Source: an uncultured Eubacteriales bacterium (lineage in GTDB: Bacteria > Bacillota > Clostridia > Oscillospirales > Oscillospiraceae). Taken from it: a DNA stretch of 52,723 nt. The position numbers and the translations under genes were made by a program. Where the stretch lies: assembly GCA_900548615.1 (NCBI GenBank), contig URKW01000003.1, positions 1 to 52,723 on the forward strand, in the 5' to 3' direction. Shown piece after piece: positions 7,482-14,186 of this stretch. The notes under the pieces are model-generated. The model had not been told where the DNA came from. It worked only from the letters and a program-made list of their open reading frames with translations, and made no database searches. Numbering within the stretch: the stretch's first letter is position 1; each line of letters opens with the position of its first letter.

Positions 7482-8213
7482 ATGGGTTCTTTTTCCAACT
7501 TCGTCGGGCATCGCATCAAAAAATATCGGAAAAGCCGCGGTTATACCATCGAGCAGTTCTCCGCCATGATCAACAAGAGTAAGGCTACGTTGTCCAAGTA
7601 TGAAAACGGAGCCATCACCATCGACATTGAGACACTGTACGAGATCTCTCAGGCGCTGGATATCGACCTGAAATATTTTGTGGACTATCAGCCGCCCACC
7701 TTCCGCAATGAACCGGCGCTGCACAAAAACGCCTATTTTAATCAGTCGCTGGCCTATATGTACTACTACGACGGCCGCATCCGGCAGATGGTGCGTTCCC
7801 TGCTGCGCTTCTCCCCCGCGCCCAACGGCACGGCGGTGGAGGTAACGCTGTATCTGGGCGTGGCGTCCTTTGACGATCCCGACCGCTGCCAGCATCTGTT
7901 CACCGGCGAGATGAAATCCTACGACACCATCACCCATATGGTGCTGAATAACCAGATCAATGAAGCGGAAAAGATGTACATCTGCATGCTGAATCCCATG
8001 CAGAACCGCACGCCCGCCATCGGCCTGCTGTCCGGCATCGGCAGCACCCCGTTCTTCGCTCCCATCGCCCTGAAAACGCTGATCTCCAACGAGCCGCTGG
8101 AGGAGAGCGAACGGCTTCTCAGCAGCATCAAGCTGGACAAGGACGACTATCACCTGCTGCGCTACTACAACATGATGGTCATCAACCGCCCCGCCAGCCT
8201 GTTTTTGCAGTAA
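7482..8213 (+). CDS. XRE-family transcriptional regulator with helical C-terminal domain
   Basis: A 243-residue protein. Residues about 5-60 form a Cro/C1-type helix-turn-helix (GHRIKKYRKSRGYTIEQFSAMINKSKATLSKYENG). The remainder is a helix-rich domain of unknown function that may sense a ligand or partner. The ATG at 7482 is preferred over an upstream TTG because AAAGGAGG (7465-7472) gives 9-nt spacing to it. It is monocistronic and converges on sigE, sharing a bidirectional terminator. The target genes are unknown. Confidence 0.85.
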   Translation: MGSFSNFVGHRIKKYRKSRGYTIEQFSAMINKSKATLSKYENGAITIDIETLYEISQALDIDLKYFVDYQPPTFRNEPALHKNAYFNQSLAYMYYYDGRIRQMVRSLLRFSPAPNGTAVEVTLYLGVASFDDPDRCQHLFTGEMKSYDTITHMVLNNQINEAEKMYICMLNPMQNRTPAIGLLSGIGSTPFFAPIALKTLISNEPLEESERLLSSIKLDKDDYHLLRYYNMMVINRPASLFLQ

Positions 8214-8220
8214 AATTTCA

Positions 8221-8257
8221 AAAAATGACCGCAAGGCGTTGCCTTGCGGTCATTTTT
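8221..8257. terminator. Bidirectional terminator between XRE gene and sigE
   Basis: AAAAATGACCGCAAGGC and its exact complement (17 bp) flank GTT. The A-run and T-run ends let it work on both strands; the sigE stop codon overlaps its right edge. Confidence 0.93.
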
Positions 8258-8951
8258 ATGCCATTTTCATGATCTCCCGCCGCAGCCGTAGGATGATCCG
8301 CTTTTCCAGCCGGGAAATATAGGACTGGGATATCCCCAGCTGATCCGCCACCTCCTTCTGAGTCAGCTCCTTGCGGCCGCCCAAACCGAACCGCAGCGAA
8401 ATGATATCCTGCTCCCGGGGCGACAGCTTCGCCACCGCACTGTGCAGCAGCTGGCGATCCACGTCCTCCTCCAGCGGACGCATCACCACGTCCTCCTCTG
8501 TCCCCATCACATCGCTGAGCAGCAGCTCCTTGCCGTCCCAGTCCGTATTCAGCGGCTCGTCAAAGCTGACCTCTGTGCGGGTGTTGCTGTTCTTTCGCAG
8601 ATACATCAGAATTTCATTCTCGATGCAGCGTGACGCATAGGTGGCCAGCTTGATGTTCTTGTCCGTCCGGAAGGTGTTCACCGCTTTGATCAAGCCGATG
8701 GTGCCGATGGAGATCAGATCCTCAATGTTGATGCCGGTGTTGTCGAACCGCTTGGCGATGTACACCACCAGCCGCAGATTCCGCTCGATCAGCGTTTGCC
8801 GCGCTGCTTCACCCGGCAGGCGCTCCAGTATCTCCGCTTCCTCCTGCCGGGTCAGGGGCGGCGGCAACGTGTCGCTGCCGCCTATGTAGTAGACGCTATC
8901 CGGCCTGACCAGCCGTCGGATCCATTGTACAAGCCGCCGCCACAGTGTCAT
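8256..8951 (-). CDS. sigE: RNA polymerase sporulation sigma factor sigma-E precursor
   Basis: The 231-residue mother-cell sigma factor directs early sporulation genes after engulfment begins. Region 2 (NLRLVVYIAKRF, then EDLISIGTIGLIKAVNTF, then KLATYASRCIENEILMYLR) and region 4 (GLGGRKELTQKEVADQLGISQSYISRLEKR) are almost the same as the Bacillus protein. The N-terminal pro-sequence is an amphipathic, Arg/Trp-rich segment of about 21 residues ending at VY-YIGG, the processing site used by SpoIIGA. The pro-sequence is shorter than the 27 residues of Bacillus. The gene overlaps the end of spoIIGA by 56 bp, so the two are translationally coupled. Confidence 0.97.
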   Translation of the reverse strand: MTLWRRLVQWIRRLVRPDSVYYIGGSDTLPPPLTRQEEAEILERLPGEAARQTLIERNLRLVVYIAKRFDNTGINIEDLISIGTIGLIKAVNTFRTDKNIKLATYASRCIENEILMYLRKNSNTRTEVSFDEPLNTDWDGKELLLSDVMGTEEDVVMRPLEEDVDRQLLHSAVAKLSPREQDIISLRFGLGGRKELTQKEVADQLGISQSYISRLEKRIILRLRREIMKMA

Positions 8952-9816
8952 GACTGTCTCCTTTCTCCCTGCCGCCCCATAGGGCCTGATAGCCGCCTGC
9001 GCCCACCTGCGTATCCGTCAGCGCCACCAGCGTATGCATCACTGATCGGCGGCCAATCTGAACGTAATCGCTGCGACAGGCCAGCAGCAGTCCTCCCTCT
9101 GTTCCCACCGCCCGGAACGGCAGCAGCACAAAGGGAATGTCCACGCCTGCCCGGTGCAGCAGCGCCATTTTTTCCTCCGGCGGCACGGCACGGCCCAATA
9201 TCTCCGCCGTCTCCGCGGGCCACAGACGCCGCAGCGCCGCGGCCTCCGCCACCAGCACCGGCTGTCCCCGGATGGGGTCACGCAGCGTATTGCCGTTGTC
9301 CCGCAGCGCCCGAAGACGACAACGGCGGCCTCCCACCACCACATCAATATCCATCAGCTCTCCCCTTTCATGTCGTGCCGTCTGGCGGAACAGCAGGTGC
9401 AGCAGGCCGTAAAACACAGCCGCGCCGCCCAGCAATACCGGCCAGCTGATATCCGCATAACTGACACGGCTCACCAAGCCATACGGAGCACCAGACAGCA
9501 ACCCCAGCGCCAGCAGAAGCCCCGCCAGACCGCCGGACAGCAGCCAGAACAGCGCCGTCAGCCGCCACGGCCGTACCTCCTCGCCGAAGGCGCACAGCGC
9601 CATGACGATCCCCGCGCCGATGCGGCACAGCGGATGGGCCAGCACCGGCAGCAGGAATACCGCCACCGCATAGGCCGAACCGCCGACAGCGCACAGGCCG
9701 AACCGCAGCCGCCGCAGCGGCGTTCCCGCCAGTGTGGCGGTGGTCATCAGCAGTAAATAGTCCACCATCAGGTTCAGTACCGCCACGCGGTCGATATACA
9801 CCACCGTCACCGCCAT
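8896..9816 (-). CDS. spoIIGA: Sigma-E processing peptidase SpoIIGA
   Basis: A membrane-embedded aspartic protease that cleaves pro-sigma-E in response to a forespore signal. The N-terminal half has about five hydrophobic segments (roughly 8-25, 30-50, 55-75, 82-105, 125-145). The C-terminal half holds RDNGNTLRDPIRGQPV, which carries the catalytic Asp of the D-T/N-G-N motif. It forms the classical spoIIG operon with sigE. The start is uncertain: GTG 9819, ATG 9816 and GTG 9810 are in frame, and the promoter -10 ends only about 15 nt upstream, so the leader is very short. ATG 9816 is used here. Confidence 0.92.
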   Translation of the reverse strand: MAVTVVYIDRVAVLNLMVDYLLLMTTATLAGTPLRRLRFGLCAVGGSAYAVAVFLLPVLAHPLCRIGAGIVMALCAFGEEVRPWRLTALFWLLSGGLAGLLLALGLLSGAPYGLVSRVSYADISWPVLLGGAAVFYGLLHLLFRQTARHERGELMDIDVVVGGRRCRLRALRDNGNTLRDPIRGQPVLVAEAAALRRLWPAETAEILGRAVPPEEKMALLHRAGVDIPFVLLPFRAVGTEGGLLLACRSDYVQIGRRSVMHTLVALTDTQVGAGGYQALWGGREKGDSHDTVAAACTMDPTAGQAG

Positions 9817-9830
9817 CACCTCGCCTGTCT

Positions 9831-9865
9831 ATTATAGGACGGCCCGGCTGGGAAACCTGTCACAA
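9831..9865 (-). promoter_or_regulatory. spoIIG promoter with long spacer
   Basis: TATAAT (9836-9831) is preceded by TTGTGACA (9865-9858) at a 21-nt spacing. The Bacillus spoIIG promoter has a 22-bp spacer and depends on Spo0A, so a similar unusual spacing is suggestive. The -35 region overlaps the T-tract of the upstream gene's terminator. Confidence 0.5.
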
Positions 9866-9898
9866 AAAAGAGCCCCGCAGGATTTCTCCTGCGGGGCT
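9864..9898 (-). terminator. Terminator of the Dabb-protein transcription unit
   Basis: On the minus strand AGCCCCGCAGGA (12 bp) pairs around a 4-nt loop and is followed by TCTTTTTT. Confidence 0.9.
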
Positions 9899-9910
9899 TC
9901 CGCTATTCCT

Positions 9911-10195
9911 TTATTCGTAGTCGAAGATGGCCTTCTTCTCGATCAGAGCGCCGTACTCGTCCTTCCACTGGTGGTGAACGGCGGAAGCGTCCCAGTTGGG
10001 CAGCGCCTCCTTGTCCATATCCAGCACGATCATCACGTTGTACCGGTTAGCCCGGTCGATGCAGCAGGGGTATATCTCCACGCCATGAACGCCGGGGATG
10101 GTGTCGGCTGTGCTGAATAAGGCCGTTATTGGGGGCAATAAAGCGGCTTTATCGGTGACATTTTCGTTCCATTTGGCCAGAATGCAGTGCTTCAT
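9911..10195 (-). CDS. Dabb-family (stress-responsive dimeric alpha/beta barrel) protein
   Basis: A 94-residue protein of the Dabb fold: KHCILAKWNENVTDK at the start, VEIYPCCIDRANRYNVMIVLDMD in the middle and the YGALIEKKAIFDYE tail. Members dimerise into a ferredoxin-like barrel; the function in Clostridia is unknown. The ATG at 10195 follows GAGGTG by 4 nt; a GTG at 10207 would be too close to that site. It is the last of a rarA-led minus-strand run, immediately after a 32-residue membrane peptide gene. Confidence 0.8.
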   Translation of the reverse strand: MKHCILAKWNENVTDKAALLPPITALFSTADTIPGVHGVEIYPCCIDRANRYNVMIVLDMDKEALPNWDASAVHHQWKDEYGALIEKKAIFDYE

Positions 10196-10203
10196 CCCGC
10201 ACC

Positions 10204-10302
10204 TCACAGTCCCAGATAGGGGACGATCAGACTCGCCAGCATCAGCACCGCCATCAGGCAGGCGATGACGCCCACAATGATCTGTGTTGTCTTCTTGCGC
10301 AT
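10204..10302 (-). CDS. Small single-span membrane protein (32 residues)
   Basis: A short ORF with AAGGAGG placed about 8 nt before its ATG, starting one base after the DUF951 stop codon. The product begins MRKKTTQ and continues as one hydrophobic helix (about residues 8-28) ending VPYLGL. Basic N-terminus plus single helix suggests an N-in membrane peptide like those of the Prli42/DUF4044 class, though similarity is only general. The next gene's ribosome site overlaps its TGA, so it sits inside a coupled operon. The gene is easily missed because of its size. Confidence 0.7.
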   Translation of the reverse strand: MRKKTTQIIVGVIACLMAVLMLASLIVPYLGL

Positions 10303-10491
10303 TTATGGTTCCTCCTTCGGTACAACTTTACGAATCATTTTTTCCACCTTGCGGCGGGGCTGCATCACCTCGTGGCCGCAGCCCAGGCATTTCAGCTTGA
10401 TGTCCATGCCTACCCGCAGCACCTCCCACCGGCGGCTGCCGCAGGGGTGATCCTTTTTCAATTCCAGAATGTCATGCAGTTGCAGATCCAT
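10303..10491 (-). CDS. DUF951 domain-containing protein
   Basis: A 62-residue protein with the family signature HPCGSRRWEVLRVGMDIKLKC followed by LGCGHEVMQPRRKVEKMIRKV. Two Cys pairs could bind zinc. DUF951 proteins are short, widespread in Firmicutes and often lie near DNA-replication or chromosome genes; some have been described as nucleic-acid-binding-like small folds, but the role is not known. It starts right after rarA (the SD AAAGGA overlaps the rarA stop). Confidence 0.9.
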   Translation of the reverse strand: MDLQLHDILELKKDHPCGSRRWEVLRVGMDIKLKCLGCGHEVMQPRRKVEKMIRKVVPKEEP

Positions 10492-10494
10492 GGC

Positions 10495-11754
10495 TCATCC
10501 TTTCTTGATCTCGTCCCAATAGCGTTTGGCGGCCTGCTCGGTCTTGTTGTCGCCGTATTCATAGTAGTGTTTCTCCCCCAGCTCCTCCGGCAGATACCGC
10601 TGCTTGACGTAGTGGTGGGGGAACACGTGGGGATAGAGGTAGCCCTGCTCCCGCTCCTGTCCGGCGCTGTCGGCGTGGACGTTCTGCAAATGCCGGGGAA
10701 TGCTGCCCATGGCGCCGCGCTGGATATCCTCCATAGCGGCGATGATAGCGTTATGGCTGGCGTTGGACTTGGGCGCCGTGGCCAGCAGGATAGCCGCCTC
10801 GGCCAGTGGAAGCCGCGCCTCCGGCAAGCCCAGCTGCACTGCCGCATCCACACAGGCCTTAGTAATGGCGATGGCCTGGGGGTAGGCAAGGCCGATATCC
10901 TCACTGGCGATGACCAGCAGGCGGCGGCAGGGGGACAGCAGGTCACCCGCCACCAAGAGCCTTCCCAGATAGTACACCGCCGCGTCCGGGTCGGAACCGC
11001 GGATGGACTTTTGCAGGGCCGACAGCAAGTCATAATGCTCGTCGCCGTCCCGGTCATACCGCATAGCGCTACGCTGAGCCAGCTGTAAGGCGTCCTCGCT
11101 TGTCACATACAGCACGCCGTCCTTCGGCTTGGCAGACTGGTACAGCAGCTCCACCGCCGTTACCGCCTTACGGACGTCGCCGCCGCAGGCGGCGGCCACC
11201 GTGTTGGGAACGGTATCCTCCCACCGGAAGGGCAGATCGCTGCGCTCCTGCTCGATTTTCAACGCACGTTCTACGGCAGGGCGGGTCTCCTCCGCTGTCA
11301 GGGGCTTGAACTCAAACACCGTGCTGCGGGACAGCAAGGCGTTATAGATGTAGAAGTAGGGGTTCTCGGTGGTGCTGGCGATCATGGTGATCTTGCCGTT
11401 TTCCAGAAACTCCAGCAGGCTCTGTTGCTGCTTCTTGTTGAAGTACTGGATCTCGTCCAGATACAGCAGGATGCCGTTGGGCGCCAGCATGGTATCCACA
11501 TCGGCAATGATGGCCTTGATATCCGACAGGCTGGCGGTGGTAGCGTTGAGGTGGTATAGCGCCTTTTGGGTTCGTTTGGCGATGATGTTGGCGATGGTGG
11601 TCTTTCCCGTGCCGGAGGGCCCGTAGAAGATCAGATTGGCCTCCGCCCCGTTTTCGATCAGGCGGCGCAGCAGCGCCCCCTCGCCCAACAGGTGCTTCTG
11701 TCCCGCCACCTCATCCAGTGTTTGGGGCCGTATTTCGTCTGCCAATGGCCGCAT
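10495..11754 (-). CDS. rarA: Replication-associated recombination protein A (RarA/MgsA)
   Basis: A 419-residue AAA+ ATPase acting at stalled replication forks. Walker A is FYGPSGTGKTT and Walker B is LYLDEIQYF (DE); sensor residues ASTTENP follow. C-terminal helical/tetramerisation parts include SEDIGLAYPQA and RHLQNVHADS. The start is placed at MRPLADEIRPQTLDEVAGQ because GGAGGTG stands 6 nt before it and the promoter lies just upstream; an in-frame extension further upstream would run through the promoter. It heads the rarA-DUF951-small membrane-Dabb run. Confidence 0.95.
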   Translation of the reverse strand: MRPLADEIRPQTLDEVAGQKHLLGEGALLRRLIENGAEANLIFYGPSGTGKTTIANIIAKRTQKALYHLNATTASLSDIKAIIADVDTMLAPNGILLYLDEIQYFNKKQQQSLLEFLENGKITMIASTTENPYFYIYNALLSRSTVFEFKPLTAEETRPAVERALKIEQERSDLPFRWEDTVPNTVAAACGGDVRKAVTAVELLYQSAKPKDGVLYVTSEDALQLAQRSAMRYDRDGDEHYDLLSALQKSIRGSDPDAAVYYLGRLLVAGDLLSPCRRLLVIASEDIGLAYPQAIAITKACVDAAVQLGLPEARLPLAEAAILLATAPKSNASHNAIIAAMEDIQRGAMGSIPRHLQNVHADSAGQEREQGYLYPHVFPHHYVKQRYLPEELGEKHYYEYGDNKTEQAAKRYWDEIKKG

Positions 11755-11784
11755 GGCGCTCACCTCCCAAAATCGTATTGATAA

Positions 11785-11813
11785 ATTATACCACCATTTG
11801 CTTTTTTGCGCAA
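11785..11813 (-). promoter_or_regulatory. rarA promoter
   Basis: Minus strand TTGCGC (11813-11808), 17 nt, TATAAT (11790-11785). It overlaps the divergent nth promoter. Confidence 0.8.
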
Positions 11814-11826
11814 GGTCTGATACAAT
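11798..11826 (+). promoter_or_regulatory. nth promoter, overlapping rarA promoter
   Basis: TTGCTT (11798-11803), 17 nt, TACAAT (11821-11826). Its -35 lies inside the rarA promoter spacer, so only one polymerase can bind at a time. Confidence 0.7.
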
Positions 11827-11844
11827 GAGGATGAGGTGAGGCCC

Positions 11845-12483
11845 ATGAAAACGCAAGCGCAGATCAGCGCCATTATCGAGGAGCTGAAACAACTGTATCC
11901 CGACGCCTTATGCTCGCTGGAGTATCAGAAGGACTACGAGCTGCTGTTCTCCGTCCGTCTGGCGGCCCAGTGCACCGACGCTCGTGTGAATCTGGTGACG
12001 CCGGCGCTGTTTGAGCGCTTCCCCACGCTGGAAGCCTTCGCGGCGGCCACACCCGATGAGGTAGGCGAATACGTCCGCTCCTGCGGCTTCTGGCGGGCCA
12101 AGGCCAAGGATATCGTGGGCAGCGCCCAGATGCTGCTCCGCGACTTCGGCGGCAAGGTGCCGGACAATATGGACGACCTTCTCCGTCTGCCCGGCGTAGG
12201 ACGCAAGACGGCCAATCTCATTCTGGGAGACGTCTACGGCAAGGAGGGCTACGTCTGCGACACCCACTGCATCCGCATCACCGGGCGGCTGGGCATCACC
12301 GACGGCAGCAAGGATCCCCTGAAGGTGGAGCAGCAGCTGCGCAAGACCATCCCGCCGGAGGAATCCAGCGATTTCTGCCACCGGATGGTACTGCATGGCC
12401 GTGCGCTGTGCATGGCTCGCGGGCCGAAATGCGAAGAATGCCCGCTGAAAACGCTATGCGACTATGGCACGAATCCACAATAG
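11845..12483 (+). CDS. nth: Endonuclease III
   Basis: A 212-residue base-excision repair glycosylase/AP lyase removing oxidised pyrimidines. The helix-hairpin-helix LPGVGRKTA ends with the catalytic Lys121. The catalytic Asp139 lies in CDTHCIRI. The C-terminal [4Fe-4S] cluster ligands follow the exact C-x6-C-x2-C-x5-C pattern. ATG 11845 is chosen because GAGGTGAGG is just upstream. It is divergent from rarA, so two DNA-repair genes share one control region. Confidence 0.96.
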   Translation: MKTQAQISAIIEELKQLYPDALCSLEYQKDYELLFSVRLAAQCTDARVNLVTPALFERFPTLEAFAAATPDEVGEYVRSCGFWRAKAKDIVGSAQMLLRDFGGKVPDNMDDLLRLPGVGRKTANLILGDVYGKEGYVCDTHCIRITGRLGITDGSKDPLKVEQQLRKTIPPEESSDFCHRMVLHGRALCMARGPKCEECPLKTLCDYGTNPQ

Positions 12484-12507
12484 CATATAATAACATATAC
12501 ATATCTT

Positions 12508-12537
12508 GTGCCAGTCCTGCGGGACTGGCACTTTTTT
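12508..12537 (+). terminator. nth terminator
   Basis: GTGCCAGTCC/GGGACTGGCAC stem around TGC, then TTTTTT (12532-12537). Confidence 0.93.
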
Positions 12538-12575
12538 GCGCCCCGCCACATATACTGCGGTATGGAGGTGGGAGC

Positions 12576-12821
12576 ATGGATTGGAAACAGGCGGCGGCAC
12601 AGCTGCGCACCGATCCGGACACCATGCAGCGCATGGCAGAGTCACCGGACGGTCAGGCATTGATGGCGCTGATGCAGCAGCAAAACGGCTCGCAGCTGCA
12701 AAAAGCCATGGAACAGGGCGAGGGCGCCAGCGCTGCCGAGATGGCGGCGCTGCTGAAAACCGTACTGTCCAGCGGCGAGGGACGGGCGCTCTTGCAGCGG
12801 CTGAGCCAACAGCTGAAATAG
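12576..12821 (+). CDS. Small hypothetical protein, first of a three-gene Pro-rich cassette
   Basis: An 81-residue soluble, helix-forming protein starting MDWKQAAAQLRTDP, rich in Ala, Gln, Leu and Met. No domain is recognised. GGAGGTGGGAG lies directly before the ATG. It is followed after 37 nt by the 121-residue gene on the same strand. Its position in a row with two proteins of similar style, one carrying a hydrophobic Leu/Phe tail as in several spore-associated Clostridia proteins, suggests a joint structural role. Function is unknown. Confidence 0.65.
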   Translation: MDWKQAAAQLRTDPDTMQRMAESPDGQALMALMQQQNGSQLQKAMEQGEGASAAEMAALLKTVLSSGEGRALLQRLSQQLK

Positions 12822-12858
12822 CGGTAATCGAAACCATCAGAAGTAAGGAGGCGGCAGC

Positions 12859-13224
12859 ATGGAGGATATGGACAGCAAGCTCAACGCAATGCTCAATGAC
12901 CCGGCGGCTATGGCCCGTATTATCCAGATGGCCCAGCAGCTTTCCGGTGGGGCAGCGCAGGCCAGCCCTCCGCCGCCTCCCCCACCGCATGGCGCGCCGC
13001 CACCGCCAGCTGGCGGCGGCTTCGACCCCATGCTGCTGGCCCGTTTTCTGCCGCTCTTGCAGGATCTGCGGCAGTCCAACAGCCAGACGACACAGCTTCT
13101 CTATGCGCTGCGTCCGTTTCTGAAGGAGGAAAAGCAGCCCAAGGTGGAGCGGGCCGCCAAGCTGGCGCATCTGATCTGCATTGGCAAACGGTTTCTGACG
13201 GAGGGAGGGCTTGACATTGTATGA
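12859..13224 (+). CDS. Hypothetical protein with central poly-Pro linker
   Basis: A 121-residue protein. The N-terminal helix (NDPAAMARIIQMAQQLSGG) leads to a poly-Pro/Gly linker (about 37-54). A C-terminal helical part follows (FLPLLQDLRQSNSQTTQLLYALRPFLKEEKQPKVERAAKLAHLI). No known domain. SD AAGGAGG lies about 8 nt upstream. Its end overlaps the start of the next gene. The layout of two helical ends around a stiff Pro linker recurs in the next protein, hinting that they bind one another or a shared partner. Confidence 0.65.
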   Translation: MEDMDSKLNAMLNDPAAMARIIQMAQQLSGGAAQASPPPPPPPHGAPPPPAGGGFDPMLLARFLPLLQDLRQSNSQTTQLLYALRPFLKEEKQPKVERAAKLAHLICIGKRFLTEGGLDIV

Positions 13225-13537
13225 CCGCTACGGCCGCGAGGATCGCGGCAGCTATGTCCGGGCCTCCATGGACGACGGCCCTCTGCCGCCTCCGCCCCGC
13301 AGGCCATCCGGACAGGGCGCGACGCCTCCGCAGCAGCCGCCAAAGCCACCGCCTCCCCCGCCGCCCAAACCGGGCCGGCCACCGGAGATCAGCTTTGGCA
13401 AGGGCATTCTGGACGCGCTGCATCTGGACGATCTGGATACCGGCGATCTGCTGCTGTTGTTTCTGCTGTTCTTCCTGTTCAAGCAGAAGGCTGACGAAGA
13501 GCTGCTGATCGCCATCGGACTGCTGTTAATTTTGTAA
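13217..13537 (+). CDS. Hypothetical Pro-rich protein with hydrophobic C-terminus
   Basis: A 106-residue protein beginning YDRYGREDRGSY. A long Pro-rich region with runs of up to seven prolines follows (about 22-54). The conserved-looking tail reads ILDALHLDDLDTGDLLLLFLLFFLF, a charged break, then a second hydrophobic stretch. Leu/Phe tails split by acidic residues occur in small Clostridia proteins linked to spores. The start is unusual: TTG 13217 lies 8 nt after GGAGGG, while TTG 13211 is too close to it. It overlaps the preceding gene by 8 nt. Confidence 0.6.
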   Translation: MYDRYGREDRGSYVRASMDDGPLPPPPRRPSGQGATPPQQPPKPPPPPPPKPGRPPEISFGKGILDALHLDDLDTGDLLLLFLLFFLFKQKADEELLIAIGLLLIL

Positions 13538-13564
13538 CTCTGCCATTTCTGGCAACCATTGCAT

Positions 13565-13593
13565 TTGCAATGTCATGGTCTCCGCGGTATAAT
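13565..13593 (+). promoter_or_regulatory. Promoter of a micropeptide gene
   Basis: TTGCAA (13565-13570), 17 nt, TATAAT (13588-13593). The -35 lies in an ATTGCA-TT-TGCAAT inverted repeat (13558-13571) that could be an operator. Confidence 0.75.
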
Positions 13594-13638
13594 GACGGTG
13601 TTCTTGCAAGAGCAAATCCAACCGAGGAGGTCACAGAA

Positions 13639-13701
13639 ATGTTCTGCAACTTTGACTGCGCTTCCCTGCTGAAGATGCTGTGCAGCTTTTTCGGCTGCTG
13701 A
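13639..13701 (+). CDS. Cys-rich 20-residue peptide
   Basis: A 20-codon ORF with a dedicated consensus promoter 45 nt upstream, GAGGAGG 9 nt before the ATG and a 26-bp hairpin after its TGA. The peptide has cysteines at positions 3, 7, 15 and 20, an FxC start and a hydrophobic LLKMLCSFFGC second half. That pattern (4 Cys of 20) is unlikely by chance in a random short frame. It does not match a family I recognise. Possibilities are a membrane-associated or metal-binding micropeptide, a signalling peptide, or a leader peptide sensing Cys. The last is less likely because the hairpin on this strand has no T-run and the downstream gene is on the other strand. Confidence 0.55.
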   Translation: MFCNFDCASLLKMLCSFFGC

Positions 13702-13702
13702 A

Positions 13703-13764
13703 TAAAAACGTAACGCATAAGGAGAGGGCCGCACCTATGTGCGGCCCTCTCCTTATGCGTTACG
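13703..13764. terminator. 26-bp perfect hairpin, terminator of the SMR gene
   Basis: Positions 13709-13734 pair perfectly with 13739-13764 around CTAT. On the minus strand it is followed by a GTTTTTATT tract (13708-13701), so it terminates the SMR gene, whose stop codon lies inside the stem. It also closes the micropeptide unit from the other side. Confidence 0.85.
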
Positions 13765-14080
13765 ATGGGGACGTCAGCTTTAGTCCCACGATGCCGATCA
13801 GCAGCAGCGCGGCGAAAAACATGCGTCCGGCGGTGGCAGGCTCCTTAAACAACACCAGTCCCACAACCACAGCGCCCAATGCCCCGATGCCTGTCCAGAT
13901 GCCGTAGGCCGTGCCCAGTGGCAGTGTTTTCATGGCCTGCGACAAAAGGCCGAAGCTGACCAGCATTCCCACGATGGTCAGCGCCGAAAAGCCCAGCTTG
14001 GTAAAGCCCTCGGACAGCTTCAGGCAGGTGGCCCAGAACACCTCCATCAGCCCCGCAATCCCCAAAAATACCCATGCCAT
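13760..14080 (-). CDS. SMR-family exporter, Gdx (SugE) type, likely guanidinium exporter
   Basis: A 106-residue four-helix small multidrug resistance protein. The essential membrane Glu13 lies in IAGLMEVFWATCLK, and the LSEGFTKL and YGIWTGIGALG motifs match the Gdx/SugE branch, which exports guanidinium with proton antiport, rather than the Qac drug branch. The ATG at 14080 is used because GGGAGG is 10 nt upstream. Members of this branch are commonly controlled by guanidine riboswitches; the ~100-nt leader here is structured (separate entry). Confidence 0.88.
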   Translation of the reverse strand: MAWVFLGIAGLMEVFWATCLKLSEGFTKLGFSALTIVGMLVSFGLLSQAMKTLPLGTAYGIWTGIGALGAVVVGLVLFKEPATAGRMFFAALLLIGIVGLKLTSPS

Positions 14081-14181
14081 ATGCCAAATTCCTCCCTGAA
14101 AACAAAAATCGCGCCCTCTCTGCATCTTCAATGGCCTAACGATGCAGAAAAAACGCGGCGCTCCACCAGGTGGCAAACCTG
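14081..14181 (-). promoter_or_regulatory. Structured leader of the SMR exporter: candidate guanidine riboswitch with terminator
   Basis: Read on the minus strand from about 14180. Hairpin 1 is CAGGT-TTGCC-ACCTG (14181-14167). Hairpin 2 has an 8-bp stem TCTGCATC/GATGCAGA (14148-14141 with 14126-14119) and a 14-nt loop containing GGCC. The GCC of loop 1 can pair with the GGC of loop 2, a kissing-loop layout like that described for guanidine-IV (mepA motif) RNAs. GCGCC (14161-14157) can also close over hairpin 2 with GGCGC (14115-14111), giving a long stem just before a GATTTTTG T-run (14108-14104), i.e. a terminator. The class assignment is inference from memory of the motif. Confidence 0.45.
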
Positions 14182-14186
14182 CGGAT

